From contig NZ_CANMXL010000001.1 in the NCBI RefSeq assembly GCF_947501905.1, forward strand, positions 682,001 through 746,000: 64,000 bases of DNA, given 5' to 3'. The notes below the pieces were generated by a model. The model was not told the origin of the DNA. It did not search any database and saw only the letters and a list, made by a program, of their open reading frames with translations. A program made the translations under genes and the position numbers. Within the stretch, counting starts at the first letter, position 1. Each line of letters starts with the position of its first letter. Shown here one piece after another: positions 43,535-52,696 of this stretch. This DNA is from an uncultured Winogradskyella sp. (lineage in GTDB: Bacteria; Bacteroidota; Bacteroidia; Flavobacteriales; Flavobacteriaceae).

Positions 43535-43542
43535 TATATTTG
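43535..43542 (+). promoter_or_regulatory. -7 promoter element (TAnnTTTG) of the SDR gene
   Basis: TATATTTG, full consensus, 16 bases before the ATG at 43559. It lies inside the longer open frame beginning at 43520, which shows that the earlier ATG cannot be the start. Confidence 0.5.
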
Positions 43543-43558
43543 TAGTTCAAATAACACA

Positions 43559-44383
43559 ATGGGTATAAGCAAAATAAATAATAGAATAAGCATCATTGGC
43601 TGTGGTTGGTTAGGTCTACCATTAGCCATACAGCTTATAGAAAATGGACTTGACATTAAAGGCTCTACGACTTCAGAAAACAAACTCGAAGCGCTCGATA
43701 ACCTTGGCATTACCCCTTTTTTAATTCGCCTTAATGAAACTAAAATTGAAGGTGATATTTCCGAATTCCTAAATAACTCAGAAACACTAATTATAAATAT
43801 TCCACCTGGCTTAAGAAAAAACCCAGACAAGAATTACGTTTCTGAAATCAAATTACTTATTAAGCATATTGAGAAAAGCAGTATTAAAAATGTGCTCTAT
43901 ATAAGTTCTACTTCAGTTTATAATAATGACCCTAAATTTCCAATAATTACAGAAAAAACAAAACCTAATGCAATATCTAATTCAGGAAAACAACTTATTG
44001 AAATAGAAAATGTACTTAAAAATAATTCAGCTTTTAATACAACGATTTTAAGATTTGCAGGGCTTTTTGACCAAGAGAGACACCCAGGGAAAATAATTTC
44101 AGGAAGAAAACATATTTTAAATCCCGAAGCACCCGTTAATCTAATTCATAAAAACGATTGTATTTCTATTATTGCTCAATTAATTGAAAAAGACTTTTGG
44201 AACGAAGAATTTAATGCCTGCTACCCTAATCACCCAACTAAAGAGCAATACTATAAACAGTATTGCCAAGCAAATAACTTAGAGCTTCCTGAGTATAATA
44301 GAGAAGACATTTCTATGGGAAAAATAATAGATGCCACAAAATTGGCACAACTCTTGAAATATGAGTACAAAACTGGCCTCTAG
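43559..44383 (+). CDS. NAD(P)-dependent epimerase/dehydratase-like protein (SDR)
   Basis: About 274 residues. The Rossmann motif ISIIGCGWLGLPLA (GxGxxG) starts the protein; YISSTSVYNN follows, but the classical YxxxK is not clear. The family is the YeeZ-like extended SDR group, often of unknown substrate. The central LILRFAGLFDQERHPGKI and LIHKNDCISII agree with that group. The start is set by the promoter element. It ends 69 bp before the TPR gene. Confidence 0.85.
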   Translation: MGISKINNRISIIGCGWLGLPLAIQLIENGLDIKGSTTSENKLEALDNLGITPFLIRLNETKIEGDISEFLNNSETLIINIPPGLRKNPDKNYVSEIKLLIKHIEKSSIKNVLYISSTSVYNNDPKFPIITEKTKPNAISNSGKQLIEIENVLKNNSAFNTTILRFAGLFDQERHPGKIISGRKHILNPEAPVNLIHKNDCISIIAQLIEKDFWNEEFNACYPNHPTKEQYYKQYCQANNLELPEYNREDISMGKIIDATKLAQLLKYEYKTGL

Positions 44384-44424
44384 GAAATTAATAACTTTTT
44401 AAGACCTATTCGTATTAATTTTCA

Positions 44425-44432
44425 TAGATTTG
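44425..44432 (+). promoter_or_regulatory. -7 promoter element (TAnnTTTG) of the TPR gene
   Basis: TAGATTTG, full consensus, 20 bases before the ATG at 44453. No -33 TTG at the right spacing. Confidence 0.45.
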
Positions 44433-44452
44433 GCGCATTAAATTTTAAAACA

Positions 44453-45142
44453 ATGAAGAAGATTACAATTGCCTTAGTTATGCTTGTTTCAGCAATGAGT
44501 TTTTCTCAAGGTAACGCAGATTTAAAAGCACATTACGAAGCTTTTTACAAACAAATGAAAAACCAAGGAGACGTTCAAGGTGTTATCAATGCAATGACAC
44601 ATTTAGAAGTCTTAACACCGTCTCAAGCACGAAGAGATACTTTAGCTTACTTATATGTATCTGAAGGCAAATATCTTCAAGCACTTAACACTATTGGTAT
44701 TGAGAAAAATGCAACAGACTCTGACTTAAATGTTGAAGTAAAAGCAATTTCTCTTAAAAACCTAAACGAAAGCAAAAGAGCTCTTGAGCATTACAATGTT
44801 TTGTTTAGCAGAAAAGCTAATCCATCTTTAGCTTATGAGATTGCTGATTTAATGATTCAGAATTCTGATTTAGCTGGTGCAAAATCAAAAATCGAATATG
44901 GTATCACTAATGCCAAAGATGATATGAAACGTGCTTTTTACGAAACGCAACGTCCATACGAGACCTCTTTAAAAGCAGCATTTTTATACCTTAAGGCTCT
45001 GGTTACATTCCAAGAAAACCAAACAAATGTAGACCCTGCTCTAAAATTGGTTAACGATGCGCTAGCCATTGACCCTAATTTTAATATGGCTAAACGTACT
45101 CGTGAAGCTTTAGAAGCAAAAAAAGCAGCACCAAAAAATTAG
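44453..45142 (+). CDS. Exported TPR-repeat protein
   Basis: A 229-residue exported protein, signal peptide about 19 residues (ending SFSQ). The mature part is alpha-helical with TPR-like pairs (ALEHYNVLFSRKANPSLAYE, ALKLVNDALAIDPNFNMAKR) and probable pairs in between. It likely scaffolds periplasmic proteins. It has its own promoter and is followed by a perfect 29-bp hairpin. Confidence 0.8.
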   Translation: MKKITIALVMLVSAMSFSQGNADLKAHYEAFYKQMKNQGDVQGVINAMTHLEVLTPSQARRDTLAYLYVSEGKYLQALNTIGIEKNATDSDLNVEVKAISLKNLNESKRALEHYNVLFSRKANPSLAYEIADLMIQNSDLAGAKSKIEYGITNAKDDMKRAFYETQRPYETSLKAAFLYLKALVTFQENQTNVDPALKLVNDALAIDPNFNMAKRTREALEAKKAAPKN

Positions 45143-45145
45143 ACA

Positions 45146-45207
45146 CTAGATATATTATATAAAAAATGCAGCTTATTTAAGCTGCATTTTTTATATAATA
45201 TATCTAG
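45146..45207. terminator. Perfect 29-bp bidirectional terminator hairpin
   Basis: Arms 45146-45174 and 45179-45207 are exact reverse complements over 29 bp with a 4-base loop (ATTT). The core (AAAAAATGCAGCTT) sits on A/T-rich outer arms, so either direction gives a U-rich end. It lies between the convergent TPR and M13 peptidase genes. Unusually long and perfect for a plain terminator. Confidence 0.8.
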
Positions 45208-45224
45208 GTTTTTAACTAAATTTT

Positions 45225-47288
45225 CTACCAGATTCTAACACGTTGTTCTGGAGCTAAATACATAGCATCTCCCTCTTTAATATTGAAAGCTTCATAAAAT
45301 GCATCTATATTTTTTAGAGGCTGTGTTGCTCTTATATTACCAGGCGAATGTGTGTCTGTTTTAATTTGAGTTCTTAAAGCATCTTCTCTAATAAGTGTTC
45401 TCCAAACAGTTGCCCATGACATGAAAAATCGCTGTTCTGGTGTAAATCCATCAATATCATCTGGCCTTCCATTCTCTTCATAAAACAATTGTAATCCATC
45501 GTAAGCTCCAAGAACACCACCTAAGTCACCGATGTTTTCTCCTAAAGTAAATGGTCCGTTTACATAAACACTATCAAGTACTTCTAATGCAGAGTATTGG
45601 TCAGCTAAAGCTTTTCCTCTCTTTTCGAACTCTGCGAGGTCCTCAGGAGTCCACCAATTGTTCACATTGCCATCGCCATCAAAACGTGCACCAGAATCGT
45701 CAAAAGCATGAGATATCTCATGACCAATTACCGCTCCTATACCTCCATAATTTACTGCCTCATCAGCTTTGTAGTTATAGAATGGTGGTTGCAAAATAGC
45801 AGCAGGAAATACTATCTCATTGTTTAATGGGTTAAAATATGCATTAACAGTCTGTGGAGACATACCCCATTGCTTTTTATCTACTGGCTCATTTATCTCT
45901 GATAAGTTTTTCTTCTGAGACCATTCACCAACTGCTAACATATTTTCCGCATAAGAGTTCCCTTCTTTCACTTGCATTTCAGAATAATCTTCCCATTCAT
46001 CTGGGTATGCAATCTTAACCGTAAACTTATCTAGCTTTTCAATTGCTTTAGTTTTTGTTTCATCTGTCATCCAATCTAGTTTTTGGATTCTATTTTGAAA
46101 AGCTTTAATAACATTAGCAATCATTTTTTCAGCTTTTTCTTTTGCCTCAGGCGGAAATTTAGAATCAACATATAATTTTCCTATAGCCTCACCAACACTT
46201 CCATTTACAGTTCCTAGTGCTCTTTCCTCTGGTGTTCTTTGTTTTTTAGCTCCTCGCAATGTTTTGCTATAAAAATCCCAATTTGCTTTTTCAATTTCTG
46301 TGGTTAAGAAGCCAGCTGCATTATCTAATGTACTCCATGTCATTAAAGTTTTAATATCCTCAATAGGGGTCTCTTGTAAGAAGGCATCTAAGGATTTCAT
46401 ATACTTTGGTTGCATTACTAAAAGTGTATCCACTTTCTTTTCAATGCCCATATCATCCATGAATTTCTTCCAATCAATTGATGGGGCCATTTTTTGCAAA
46501 TCCTGAAGAGAAGTTGGGTTATTAAAGTTTCTAATATCTCTACTCGCCACCTTATCTAACCTAGGTTCTGCCAATTGGGTTTCTAATTCTAATATACGTT
46601 GAGCAGCCTTACGAGCATTAGTCTCTGAATAATTAATAAACTGAAGCATACGCGTCATATGATCCACATATTTACCTCTAATTTCCTTAGTTTTTTCGTC
46701 TTGATCTAAATAATAATCACGTTGTAACCCTAATCCCCCTGGGAATACCCAAGCAGTATTCATAGTACTATTATTTAAATCAGGATTAGCTCCAATACCC
46801 GCAAATGGTGCAGAGACGCCTAAAGTAGAAGCATAAATTTCTTGCATTTGATTAAGATTAGATATGCTATTAATCTTCTCTAATAAAGGTTCTAAAGGCT
46901 TAATACCCGCTTCATCTCTTGCAACAGTATCTAACTGAGAGTCAAAGATTAAAAGTGCTTTTTTCTGATCAGACCCTTCTTTATAGGTTCCCAATTCTTT
47001 TGAGACATTAAGAATTTCTAGCACATCATTTCTAGTAGATTTGCGTAACACGCCAAATCCTCCCCAACGTGTTTCTTCATCTGGGATAGTAGTGGTTTTC
47101 ATCCAATTACCATTCACGTAATTGTAAAAGTCTTCGTTAGGACTTACGTCTTTATCCATGTTTTCCAGATTGATTCCTGGAATTTCTTCGGACATCGCAG
47201 TCTCTTTTTTGGCATCTTCTTTACATGCTATAACTGAAAAACATGTAAAAACCATTATCGCCAAGAGGCGACTAAAATTAGTTTTCAT
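45225..47288 (-). CDS. M13-family metalloendopeptidase (neprilysin/PepO-like) lipoprotein
   Basis: A 687-residue enzyme. The leader ends FSVIAC, a lipobox (Cys at about 22), so it is probably attached to a membrane facing the periplasm or surface. The zinc site is HEISH within VIGHEISHAFDDSG, with the third ligand Glu in GENIGDLGG, typical of M13 peptidases such as neprilysin and PepO. The N-terminal half is the mostly helical M13_N domain (EDFYNYVNGNW). It degrades oligopeptides of up to a few dozen residues in known members. Length is normal. Confidence 0.95.
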   Translation of the reverse strand: MKTNFSRLLAIMVFTCFSVIACKEDAKKETAMSEEIPGINLENMDKDVSPNEDFYNYVNGNWMKTTTIPDEETRWGGFGVLRKSTRNDVLEILNVSKELGTYKEGSDQKKALLIFDSQLDTVARDEAGIKPLEPLLEKINSISNLNQMQEIYASTLGVSAPFAGIGANPDLNNSTMNTAWVFPGGLGLQRDYYLDQDEKTKEIRGKYVDHMTRMLQFINYSETNARKAAQRILELETQLAEPRLDKVASRDIRNFNNPTSLQDLQKMAPSIDWKKFMDDMGIEKKVDTLLVMQPKYMKSLDAFLQETPIEDIKTLMTWSTLDNAAGFLTTEIEKANWDFYSKTLRGAKKQRTPEERALGTVNGSVGEAIGKLYVDSKFPPEAKEKAEKMIANVIKAFQNRIQKLDWMTDETKTKAIEKLDKFTVKIAYPDEWEDYSEMQVKEGNSYAENMLAVGEWSQKKNLSEINEPVDKKQWGMSPQTVNAYFNPLNNEIVFPAAILQPPFYNYKADEAVNYGGIGAVIGHEISHAFDDSGARFDGDGNVNNWWTPEDLAEFEKRGKALADQYSALEVLDSVYVNGPFTLGENIGDLGGVLGAYDGLQLFYEENGRPDDIDGFTPEQRFFMSWATVWRTLIREDALRTQIKTDTHSPGNIRATQPLKNIDAFYEAFNIKEGDAMYLAPEQRVRIW

Positions 47289-47400
47289 GGGTAGTTAATA
47301 TTTAATTTGATTAAAAGTAGTTATTATTTAGACCTGAAAAATCAAAATTTGTTACATCTTAACAAAGATTTAATGAGATTGTAGCTAATCAGTAATGTGC

Positions 47401-47937
47401 TTATTCATCATAAGGTCGAATAGCTTCCTTATCTCTTTTATCAAATTCAAGTTTTTTATTAATCCCAAAAATAAGATTAGAATTAGCAATAAGTAAATCC
47501 CTTATACTTCCTAATTTATTATCGACAGAATAATTATCTAATGTCAAATCATTATTTAATTTCAAAAGTTTTGTTTCCAAAACTGAGATTCTAGAGTTAA
47601 TTGGGTTTGTATTAATATTTTCGGGTAAACTTACTTTAAGGCTATCCAAGAAAACTTTTAAAGTATCTTTTTCAGCTGTAAAGAATGTAACATCCGCTTT
47701 CTTTAAAAAAGAAATTTGCGTAGACAACTCCTGAAATCTCGTCCATTGTGCAACTTCTTTTTTTGCATCTTCACTTAAGATATAATCATTGTATTTAAAA
47801 CTCTCTATAGCTTTAGCCGTTATGGTTTTAGTATCTTGTTTTTGTTCTTCTAAAACTTTAGGGGTAGTTTTTGAATTATCATCTCCGCAGCTAAAAAATA
47901 CTACCAAGACCAAAATGTATAGAAATTTTATTCTCAT
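47401..47937 (-). CDS. Hypothetical lipoprotein with helical, coiled-coil-like body
   Basis: A 178-residue lipoprotein (leader ending VFFSC). The mature part is a Lys/Asp/Glu-rich alpha-helical protein with heptad-like Leu spacing (LETKLLKLNNDLTL and LRDLLIANSNLIF). No family is recognised. It stands alone 112 bp from the M13 gene and 176 bp from the dehydrogenase gene; the gaps are A/T-rich. Confidence 0.55.
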   Translation of the reverse strand: MRIKFLYILVLVVFFSCGDDNSKTTPKVLEEQKQDTKTITAKAIESFKYNDYILSEDAKKEVAQWTRFQELSTQISFLKKADVTFFTAEKDTLKVFLDSLKVSLPENINTNPINSRISVLETKLLKLNNDLTLDNYSVDNKLGSIRDLLIANSNLIFGINKKLEFDKRDKEAIRPYDE

Positions 47938-48084
47938 TAATACAATAAATTACTGATGTGGTAAAGATAAATAAACTTAAATAGCATCTAACCGTATTTC
48001 AATGTCTATAATATCAAATACTAAATTCTTATTAAAACTATATTTTTTCTGATTTATTATTGAAAAACTAGTGTTAATTCTTGT

Positions 48085-48092
48085 TATTTTTG
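48085..48092 (+). promoter_or_regulatory. -7 promoter element (TAnnTTTG) of the threonine dehydrogenase gene
   Basis: TATTTTTG, full consensus, 21 bases before the ATG at 48114. A TTG sits 22 bases upstream, longer than the optimum. Confidence 0.45.
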
Positions 48093-48113
48093 ATAATCAT
48101 TTAAAAATTCGAT

Positions 48114-49079
48114 ATGCCTTCAAAAATATTAATTATAGGTGCATGTGGACAGATTGGCACTGAACTTACGACAAGATTAAGAGAACTATACGGTGTAGAA
48201 AATGTCATTGCTAGTGATATTAACACCCGTAATCTAGACTTGGTTAATTCTGGTCCTTTTGAAATTATTGATGCCAAAAATTTTAATGCAGTAAAAGATT
48301 GTTGCAAAAATTATAATATCGATACTGTCTATCTCATGGCGGCCCTACTTAGTGCTACAGGAGAGAAATACCCAATGGAAGCATGGGACTTAAACATGAA
48401 TTCGCTCTTTCATGTTTTAAATCTAGCTAAAGGCGGCACTATCAAAAAAATATTTTGGCCAAGTAGTGTTGCCGTTTTTGGACCAACAACTCCTACAGAA
48501 AATACACCTCAGCATACCACTTGCGAACCTACTACAGTATATGGTATTACCAAACAAGTTGGTGAGCGTTGGTGCGAGTATTATCATAAGAAATATGGTG
48601 TAGATGTACGTAGTATTAGATATCCAGGTATTATTAGTCACAAAGCTATGCCAGGTGGAGGAACTACAGATTATGCTGTTGAGATTTACCATAAAGCTGT
48701 AAAAGAAGGTATTTATGAATGTTTTCTTTCTGAAAACACTGAACTTCCTATGATGTTTATGGACGATGCTATAAAAGCCACTACAGAATTAATGCAAGCT
48801 CCTACTGAAAAAATTAATATACGCTCGGCATATAACCTAGCGGCCATATCATTTACACCTCAACAAGTTTTTGAAAGTATAAAAAAATACATTCCTGAGT
48901 TTACAATTACTTATAAGCCTGACTTTAGACAAGCCATCGCAGACAGCTGGCCCTCATCTATTGATGATAACATAGCACGAAAAGATTGGGGTTGGCAACA
49001 TGATTTTGACCTAGATAAAATGACTCAAGTAATGCTAGAAAACTTAGAGAAGCAAGTTTGCAAGGTAGATTTTGAATAA
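48114..49079 (+). CDS. SDR-type L-threonine 3-dehydrogenase
   Basis: A 321-residue extended SDR enzyme converting L-threonine to 2-amino-3-ketobutyrate with NAD+. The dinucleotide motif is IGACGQIGTE (GxxGxxG), the catalytic pair is YGITK (Tyr and Lys, about 143-147), preceded by the Ser in WPSSVAVFGP. RYPGIISHKAMPGGGTTDYAVE is the binding region typical of the threonine dehydrogenase described from Flavobacterium frigidimaris. The length fits. It stands alone with its own promoter; a kbl gene is not in the window. Confidence 0.88.
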   Translation: MPSKILIIGACGQIGTELTTRLRELYGVENVIASDINTRNLDLVNSGPFEIIDAKNFNAVKDCCKNYNIDTVYLMAALLSATGEKYPMEAWDLNMNSLFHVLNLAKGGTIKKIFWPSSVAVFGPTTPTENTPQHTTCEPTTVYGITKQVGERWCEYYHKKYGVDVRSIRYPGIISHKAMPGGGTTDYAVEIYHKAVKEGIYECFLSENTELPMMFMDDAIKATTELMQAPTEKINIRSAYNLAAISFTPQQVFESIKKYIPEFTITYKPDFRQAIADSWPSSIDDNIARKDWGWQHDFDLDKMTQVMLENLEKQVCKVDFE

Positions 49080-49143
49080 CATTTTACTGACTCACAAAAA
49101 TTAAAAAGCTAGCTTGTTCTTTTAATAACTTAGCATTACAATT

Positions 49144-50049
49144 TTATTTATTCTTCAGCGTATTACTTAAGTGAAATACATATGTGGCATTAAATCCAAA
49201 GTGTAAATTAGGGTCTTTAAAGTTAAAGTTATTTCGGGTTTGGGTGATAAACGTGTCCTCAACCATATTACGTGTATTCGTCAACATGAGCTGAATTAAA
49301 ATATCTCCTAATTCCCAATTAACGCCAATAGCAAAAGGGTCATAAGTGTCAAAAGAATCTATAGGATTAAATGTCCTGTAATACTCTGAAACTAATGCCA
49401 AATGAGGTCCAAGCTTATACCTTGCTCCAAAACCTAGTGCGAAGAAATTCTTATTATCTTGATTAGGCACACCTAAAGGTTTATGAACAAACGTTGGTGC
49501 CAATTGCAAAGAAAATTTTGAAGTCATTCTTCTTGAAACAAGTACTTGAGATGTAAAGGCTAATCTTTCTGAAAAATCTCCAGATAAGCCTGAGTATATA
49601 GAGCCCGAACTACTATTATAACTTCCTGTTTGTAATAAAGTAATATTAAAAGGCACAGATTTCTCTCCCTTTTGCTGACTCCATAATTTATACTTAAGAT
49701 AGCTATCAAAAAGACCATCAAACGTAGTGCCTCCCATACCAAAAGATAATCTGTCTGACACACCATATTCTAATGCTATCCTTGTCGTCATTTTATCAGC
49801 TGCAAAACTCTGAGAACGATCGCCTGGTAAATTCCAAAAGCGAGTTGCGGTGAACAATTCTAATACACCTTTACTCCTAACCTCTGTTGAGTGCCCAAAA
49901 GCTACTCTAGTCATTTTAAACGCTGGTGGCACATAGTTTGTAGCGCTTTTTTGCTCTTTATTTAAAATCTCTAACAAATCCTGGGCAGTAGACATTTGAA
50001 CACTACCCAAAAGTAAAAGACATGCTATTACTGTTTTTTTAATTTTCAT
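49144..50049 (-). CDS. DUF5777 outer-membrane beta-barrel-like protein, copy 1
   Basis: A 301-residue exported protein with a signal peptide (about 23, ending MSTAQ). The mature protein has alternating strands ending in aromatic residues (ITLLQTGSYNSSS, FALGFGARYKLG, NLHFGFNATYVFHLS), the DUF5777 layout predicted to form an outer-membrane barrel. Conserved DUF5777 features include the MTRVAFGHSTEVRSKGVLE start. No function is known. The start is ATG at 50049; an earlier ATG gives no leader. It is the last gene of the second YceI/OB/DUF5777 module; an 11-bp overlap links it to YceI. Confidence 0.83.
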   Translation of the reverse strand: MKIKKTVIACLLLLGSVQMSTAQDLLEILNKEQKSATNYVPPAFKMTRVAFGHSTEVRSKGVLELFTATRFWNLPGDRSQSFAADKMTTRIALEYGVSDRLSFGMGGTTFDGLFDSYLKYKLWSQQKGEKSVPFNITLLQTGSYNSSSGSIYSGLSGDFSERLAFTSQVLVSRRMTSKFSLQLAPTFVHKPLGVPNQDNKNFFALGFGARYKLGPHLALVSEYYRTFNPIDSFDTYDPFAIGVNWELGDILIQLMLTNTRNMVEDTFITQTRNNFNFKDPNLHFGFNATYVFHLSNTLKNK

Positions 50050-50584
50050 ATGGCAGATATTCAAATTTAAAATTTACTTCTATACTTTTTGCAATATTGC
50101 CTGCTAGTAATGGTGGTATATTGATGTTATAATCTTCTACAAAAGTTTCGAAAACGCCAGAGAGTATATAATTGCCATTATTGTTTTCGATTTTAGTTTT
50201 AATTTCTATGTCTTTAGACACGCCATGCATCTTAAATACACCCTTAATGATCTTAATTTGCGTACCTTGAATATTAGCCTCAAAATTTAATATTTTACCT
50301 TCAAACGTTGCTTTTGGGTAAATATCAGATTCTATATAACTTTCGTTAAAATGCTCTCTCATTAAGGCTTTTTCAAAAATAAAAGCATTCATAAGCATAT
50401 CAACGGCAATAGTGCCTTCTTGAAGATCTATGATACTAGAAACTTGATTGTTTTCTGCTTTAATATTTTCTACAGAAGTATATGAAAAGAATGACACTTG
50501 ACCTTGCCTAGCAATTACCTTCTCTGAACTTTGGGTAATAGCAAAACCTAGTATTAATAGTAACGCCAAAAAAGATTTATTCAT
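50039..50584 (-). CDS. YceI-family protein, module 2
   Basis: A 181-residue exported YceI protein (signal peptide about 18). The lipocalin-like barrel is visible in VDMLMNAFIFEKALMREHFN, YIESDIYPKATFEGKI and KGVFKMHGVSKDIEI. It is 11 bp overlapped by the DUF5777 gene downstream and overlaps the OB-fold gene upstream by 8 bp. YceI ligands are polyisoprenoids or related lipids; here a periplasmic lipid or quinone carrier role is inferred. Confidence 0.9.
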   Translation of the reverse strand: MNKSFLALLLILGFAITQSSEKVIARQGQVSFFSYTSVENIKAENNQVSSIIDLQEGTIAVDMLMNAFIFEKALMREHFNESYIESDIYPKATFEGKILNFEANIQGTQIKIIKGVFKMHGVSKDIEIKTKIENNNGNYILSGVFETFVEDYNINIPPLLAGNIAKSIEVNFKFEYLPYEN

Positions 50585-51017
50585 TTGTTTTTGGTTGGGG
50601 AATTATACAATTTAAGAGAATAACATCATTTAAGGTGCCTTTAAGAATACCTTTAATGCTAATTTCATCTCCCAAATTTAAACTATTTATGGCTAATTTT
50701 TGATTTTTCTGCATGTCGCAAATTACCAATCTATCGGTCTCTTTTTTCCCTTTAAGGATAATTGTAGAGCGATTGTTTAGACTATTGATATCTTGAATAA
50801 TACCTTCAACTAGCACAACATTTTCAATAAGGTTATCTTCATTAAAGTTTAAATCTTTTTCAATGATTTGGTCAACATGAAATTGTTTTACATCTAAAGA
50901 CTCAGTAACCATTTTATCTGAATTTTCAGTACAGCTATTTAGTCCTAAAAATACTAATACAATAAGTAAAAGCTTTGGAATAAATAATTGTATGTATGTA
51001 TTTAATAACATTGACAT
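50577..51017 (-). CDS. OB-fold (tRNA_anti-like) lipoprotein, module 2
   Basis: A 146-residue lipoprotein (leader ending LGLNSC). The C-terminal 90 residues look like the tRNA_anti-like OB fold: VVLVEGIIQDIN, STIILKGKK, LNLGDEISIKGILKG. The OB fold may bind nucleic acid or oligosaccharide in other proteins; in a membrane-attached exported protein this is unclear. Overlaps YceI by 8 bp. A matching gene is in the second module at 52.3 kb. Confidence 0.65.
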   Translation of the reverse strand: MSMLLNTYIQLFIPKLLLIVLVFLGLNSCTENSDKMVTESLDVKQFHVDQIIEKDLNFNEDNLIENVVLVEGIIQDINSLNNRSTIILKGKKETDRLVICDMQKNQKLAINSLNLGDEISIKGILKGTLNDVILLNCIIPQPKTNE

Positions 51018-51070
51018 TGTACTACAAATTTACTGACTCTTTTCGTTAGTTATTGTATGGGACATAAAAT

Positions 51071-51104
51071 TAATCCCCAAAGTGTTTTATTTCTCTAGGG
51101 ATTA
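51071..51104. promoter_or_regulatory. Inverted repeat TAATCCC / GGGATTA upstream of module 2
   Basis: A 7-bp inverted repeat at 51071-51077 and 51098-51104, 20 bp between arms, in the gap before the OB-fold gene (start 51017). It is a possible operator for this gene set; a different GGG/CCC inverted repeat precedes module 1. Confidence 0.3.
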
Positions 51105-51176
51105 CAAAATCAACCAATAAAACTAAACTCTAAATAGTCGTTGTTGTTTTCATCTTAATTATGGCAATAAGAGGCA

Positions 51177-51428
51177 TTAACAACTACAAAGAGATTTAGA
51201 AAACTCTTCTTCAATTCGTTCTCCTTTTTCAGGGTATCCCAATCTAGACAGAACATTTAAAGCGGTAGATAATTTATCTGCCTTAATAAAATTGAAGATA
51301 ATCAGAGACTCTTTAGGATATAGTCTTACATTTTTTACGTTTTCTATAACCTGTAGTTCTTTTTTTATACAAACTGAACAATTTTTACAAAAGCGTTGTT
51401 GTACTTCTATTTTTGCTGTTGATGTCAT
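51177..51428 (-). CDS. Small HMA-like cysteine-rich protein
   Basis: An 83-residue cytoplasmic protein. A ferredoxin-like (HMA) fold is suggested by IEVQQRFCKNCSVCIKKEL and VIENVKNVRLYPKESLIIFNF, but the usual MxCxxC site is here CKNCSVC, with a C-terminal CSC in addition. Such proteins can carry copper or another soft metal. It lies between the DUF5777 gene of module 1 and the OB-fold gene of module 2. No signal peptide. Confidence 0.55.
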   Translation of the reverse strand: MTSTAKIEVQQRFCKNCSVCIKKELQVIENVKNVRLYPKESLIIFNFIKADKLSTALNVLSRLGYPEKGERIEEEFSKSLCSC

Positions 51429-51443
51429 ATGCTTAATGATTAA

Positions 51444-52289
51444 TTAAAATACCCTTGATAAATTAAAGCCAAAGAAAATATCTCCATCACCCCAATCTCC
51501 TGTTGCTTGCCCCAAAAATGCATTTGTATTCATTGGCTGCGCATTGGTAAAATGTAATTGGAATACATGGCCACCAGTTTCTAAATCAAACCCAATAGAA
51601 AGTGGGTTTTTAAATGGCGACGTATCTGCTCTGTTCAAGTGCGCACCGTAATCAAAGTTTATAGACCATCTTTTGGTAAGCTTATGTCTACCACCAAAAC
51701 CTATAACATATTGCGAATTGTCTTGCTCATTAACATCTACATAATTATCATGAAAAAATGTAGGCATTAGCTGCAATGAGAAGTTTTTATTAAACTTCTT
51801 AGAGATTAATAATTGTGTGGTATAACCTAGTCTATTCTTAAACTCTAAACCGGGTAAAAATGCATCATCCAAAGATGTGTTGATTAATATATTACTTGAA
51901 CTAACAACTGTAAATGGCGAACCTCCTTTTTTCTCTCTAAGTAATCTTATTTTTAAAGAAGACTCATAAATTTTACGGAAAGAACTTCTTGAAACGCCAA
52001 TATTAATTGCATCTGTGACACCATAGATAAGATTAAGTCTTGTTACGGCTTGATCAAGGCCAAAAAAGTCCTTTAACCCTGTCTCTAAAGACCCAAATCT
52101 GTGAGATACCACAAAATAGAGTTCCTTTTTAGATATCATCTTAGTCGATTCAAAATTTACAATTTTGAGGCCTTTAAAAGCGGCTGTTTTATAGTCTTCT
52201 TCTGTTTCAGAATCTATTTCTGAAAATAAGTCTTCCTGCGCAAAAAACAATGCTGGAAACAGAAAGGTTAGTATATATAAGTATTTCAT
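51444..52289 (-). CDS. DUF5777 outer-membrane beta-barrel-like protein, copy 2
   Basis: A 281-residue paralogue of the DUF5777 protein at 49.1 kb, with a signal peptide (about 16, ending FFAQ) and the core pattern LKIVNFESTKMISKKELYF, LQLMPTFFHDNYV, YVIGFGGRHKLT and DIFFGFNLSRVF. Predicted outer-membrane barrel. It starts 10 bp after the OB-fold gene. Having a second copy in the same cluster suggests two channels or binding proteins that act with YceI and OB partners. Confidence 0.8.
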   Translation of the reverse strand: MKYLYILTFLFPALFFAQEDLFSEIDSETEEDYKTAAFKGLKIVNFESTKMISKKELYFVVSHRFGSLETGLKDFFGLDQAVTRLNLIYGVTDAINIGVSRSSFRKIYESSLKIRLLREKKGGSPFTVVSSSNILINTSLDDAFLPGLEFKNRLGYTTQLLISKKFNKNFSLQLMPTFFHDNYVDVNEQDNSQYVIGFGGRHKLTKRWSINFDYGAHLNRADTSPFKNPLSIGFDLETGGHVFQLHFTNAQPMNTNAFLGQATGDWGDGDIFFGFNLSRVF

Positions 52290-52299
52290 TTTAATTGAT

Positions 52300-52695
52300 T
52301 CATTTGATTAGTGTTGATTGGTCAATCTTTACGAGTTCGAGCAACTCATCATAGCCTACACACCTGCCTTTTATAGTTATTTGTTCTCCTTTTTGAAACT
52401 TTAAAGTTTCTTGAGAATTAAAACTCACTTGTACACCATTACTAAGAACAACATCATTATCTTCTATTGAAGTAATGCCTCCTTTCATCTCTATAACTTG
52501 GTCTAGATAGTTGGTAGTTGCTAATGCTTCGTTAGTTTGAAATTGCTCAAAGATATCTTTAGCAGAAAGGCTTACAGTAGCCTTTTCATTAGCTATATCT
52601 CTATGCTCACTATTAAAAACATAGTTGTAAACTAAAAATGCAGATATTAAACCAATAATTAAGACCCCAAGAAGCATATATATCTTCTTTCTCAT
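52300..52695 (-). CDS. OB-fold (tRNA_anti-like) membrane-anchored protein, module 1
   Basis: A 131-residue protein with an N-terminal membrane anchor or signal (about 6-26). The C-terminal part is a tRNA_anti-like OB fold: VIEMKGGITSIEDNDVVLSNG, QKGEQITIKGRCVGYDELLEL. It is the counterpart of the OB-fold lipoprotein in module 2 but lacks a lipobox. It lies one base after YceI and is followed by the DUF5777 gene. Confidence 0.65.
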   Translation of the reverse strand: MRKKIYMLLGVLIIGLISAFLVYNYVFNSEHRDIANEKATVSLSAKDIFEQFQTNEALATTNYLDQVIEMKGGITSIEDNDVVLSNGVQVSFNSQETLKFQKGEQITIKGRCVGYDELLELVKIDQSTLIK

Positions 52696-52696
52696 T

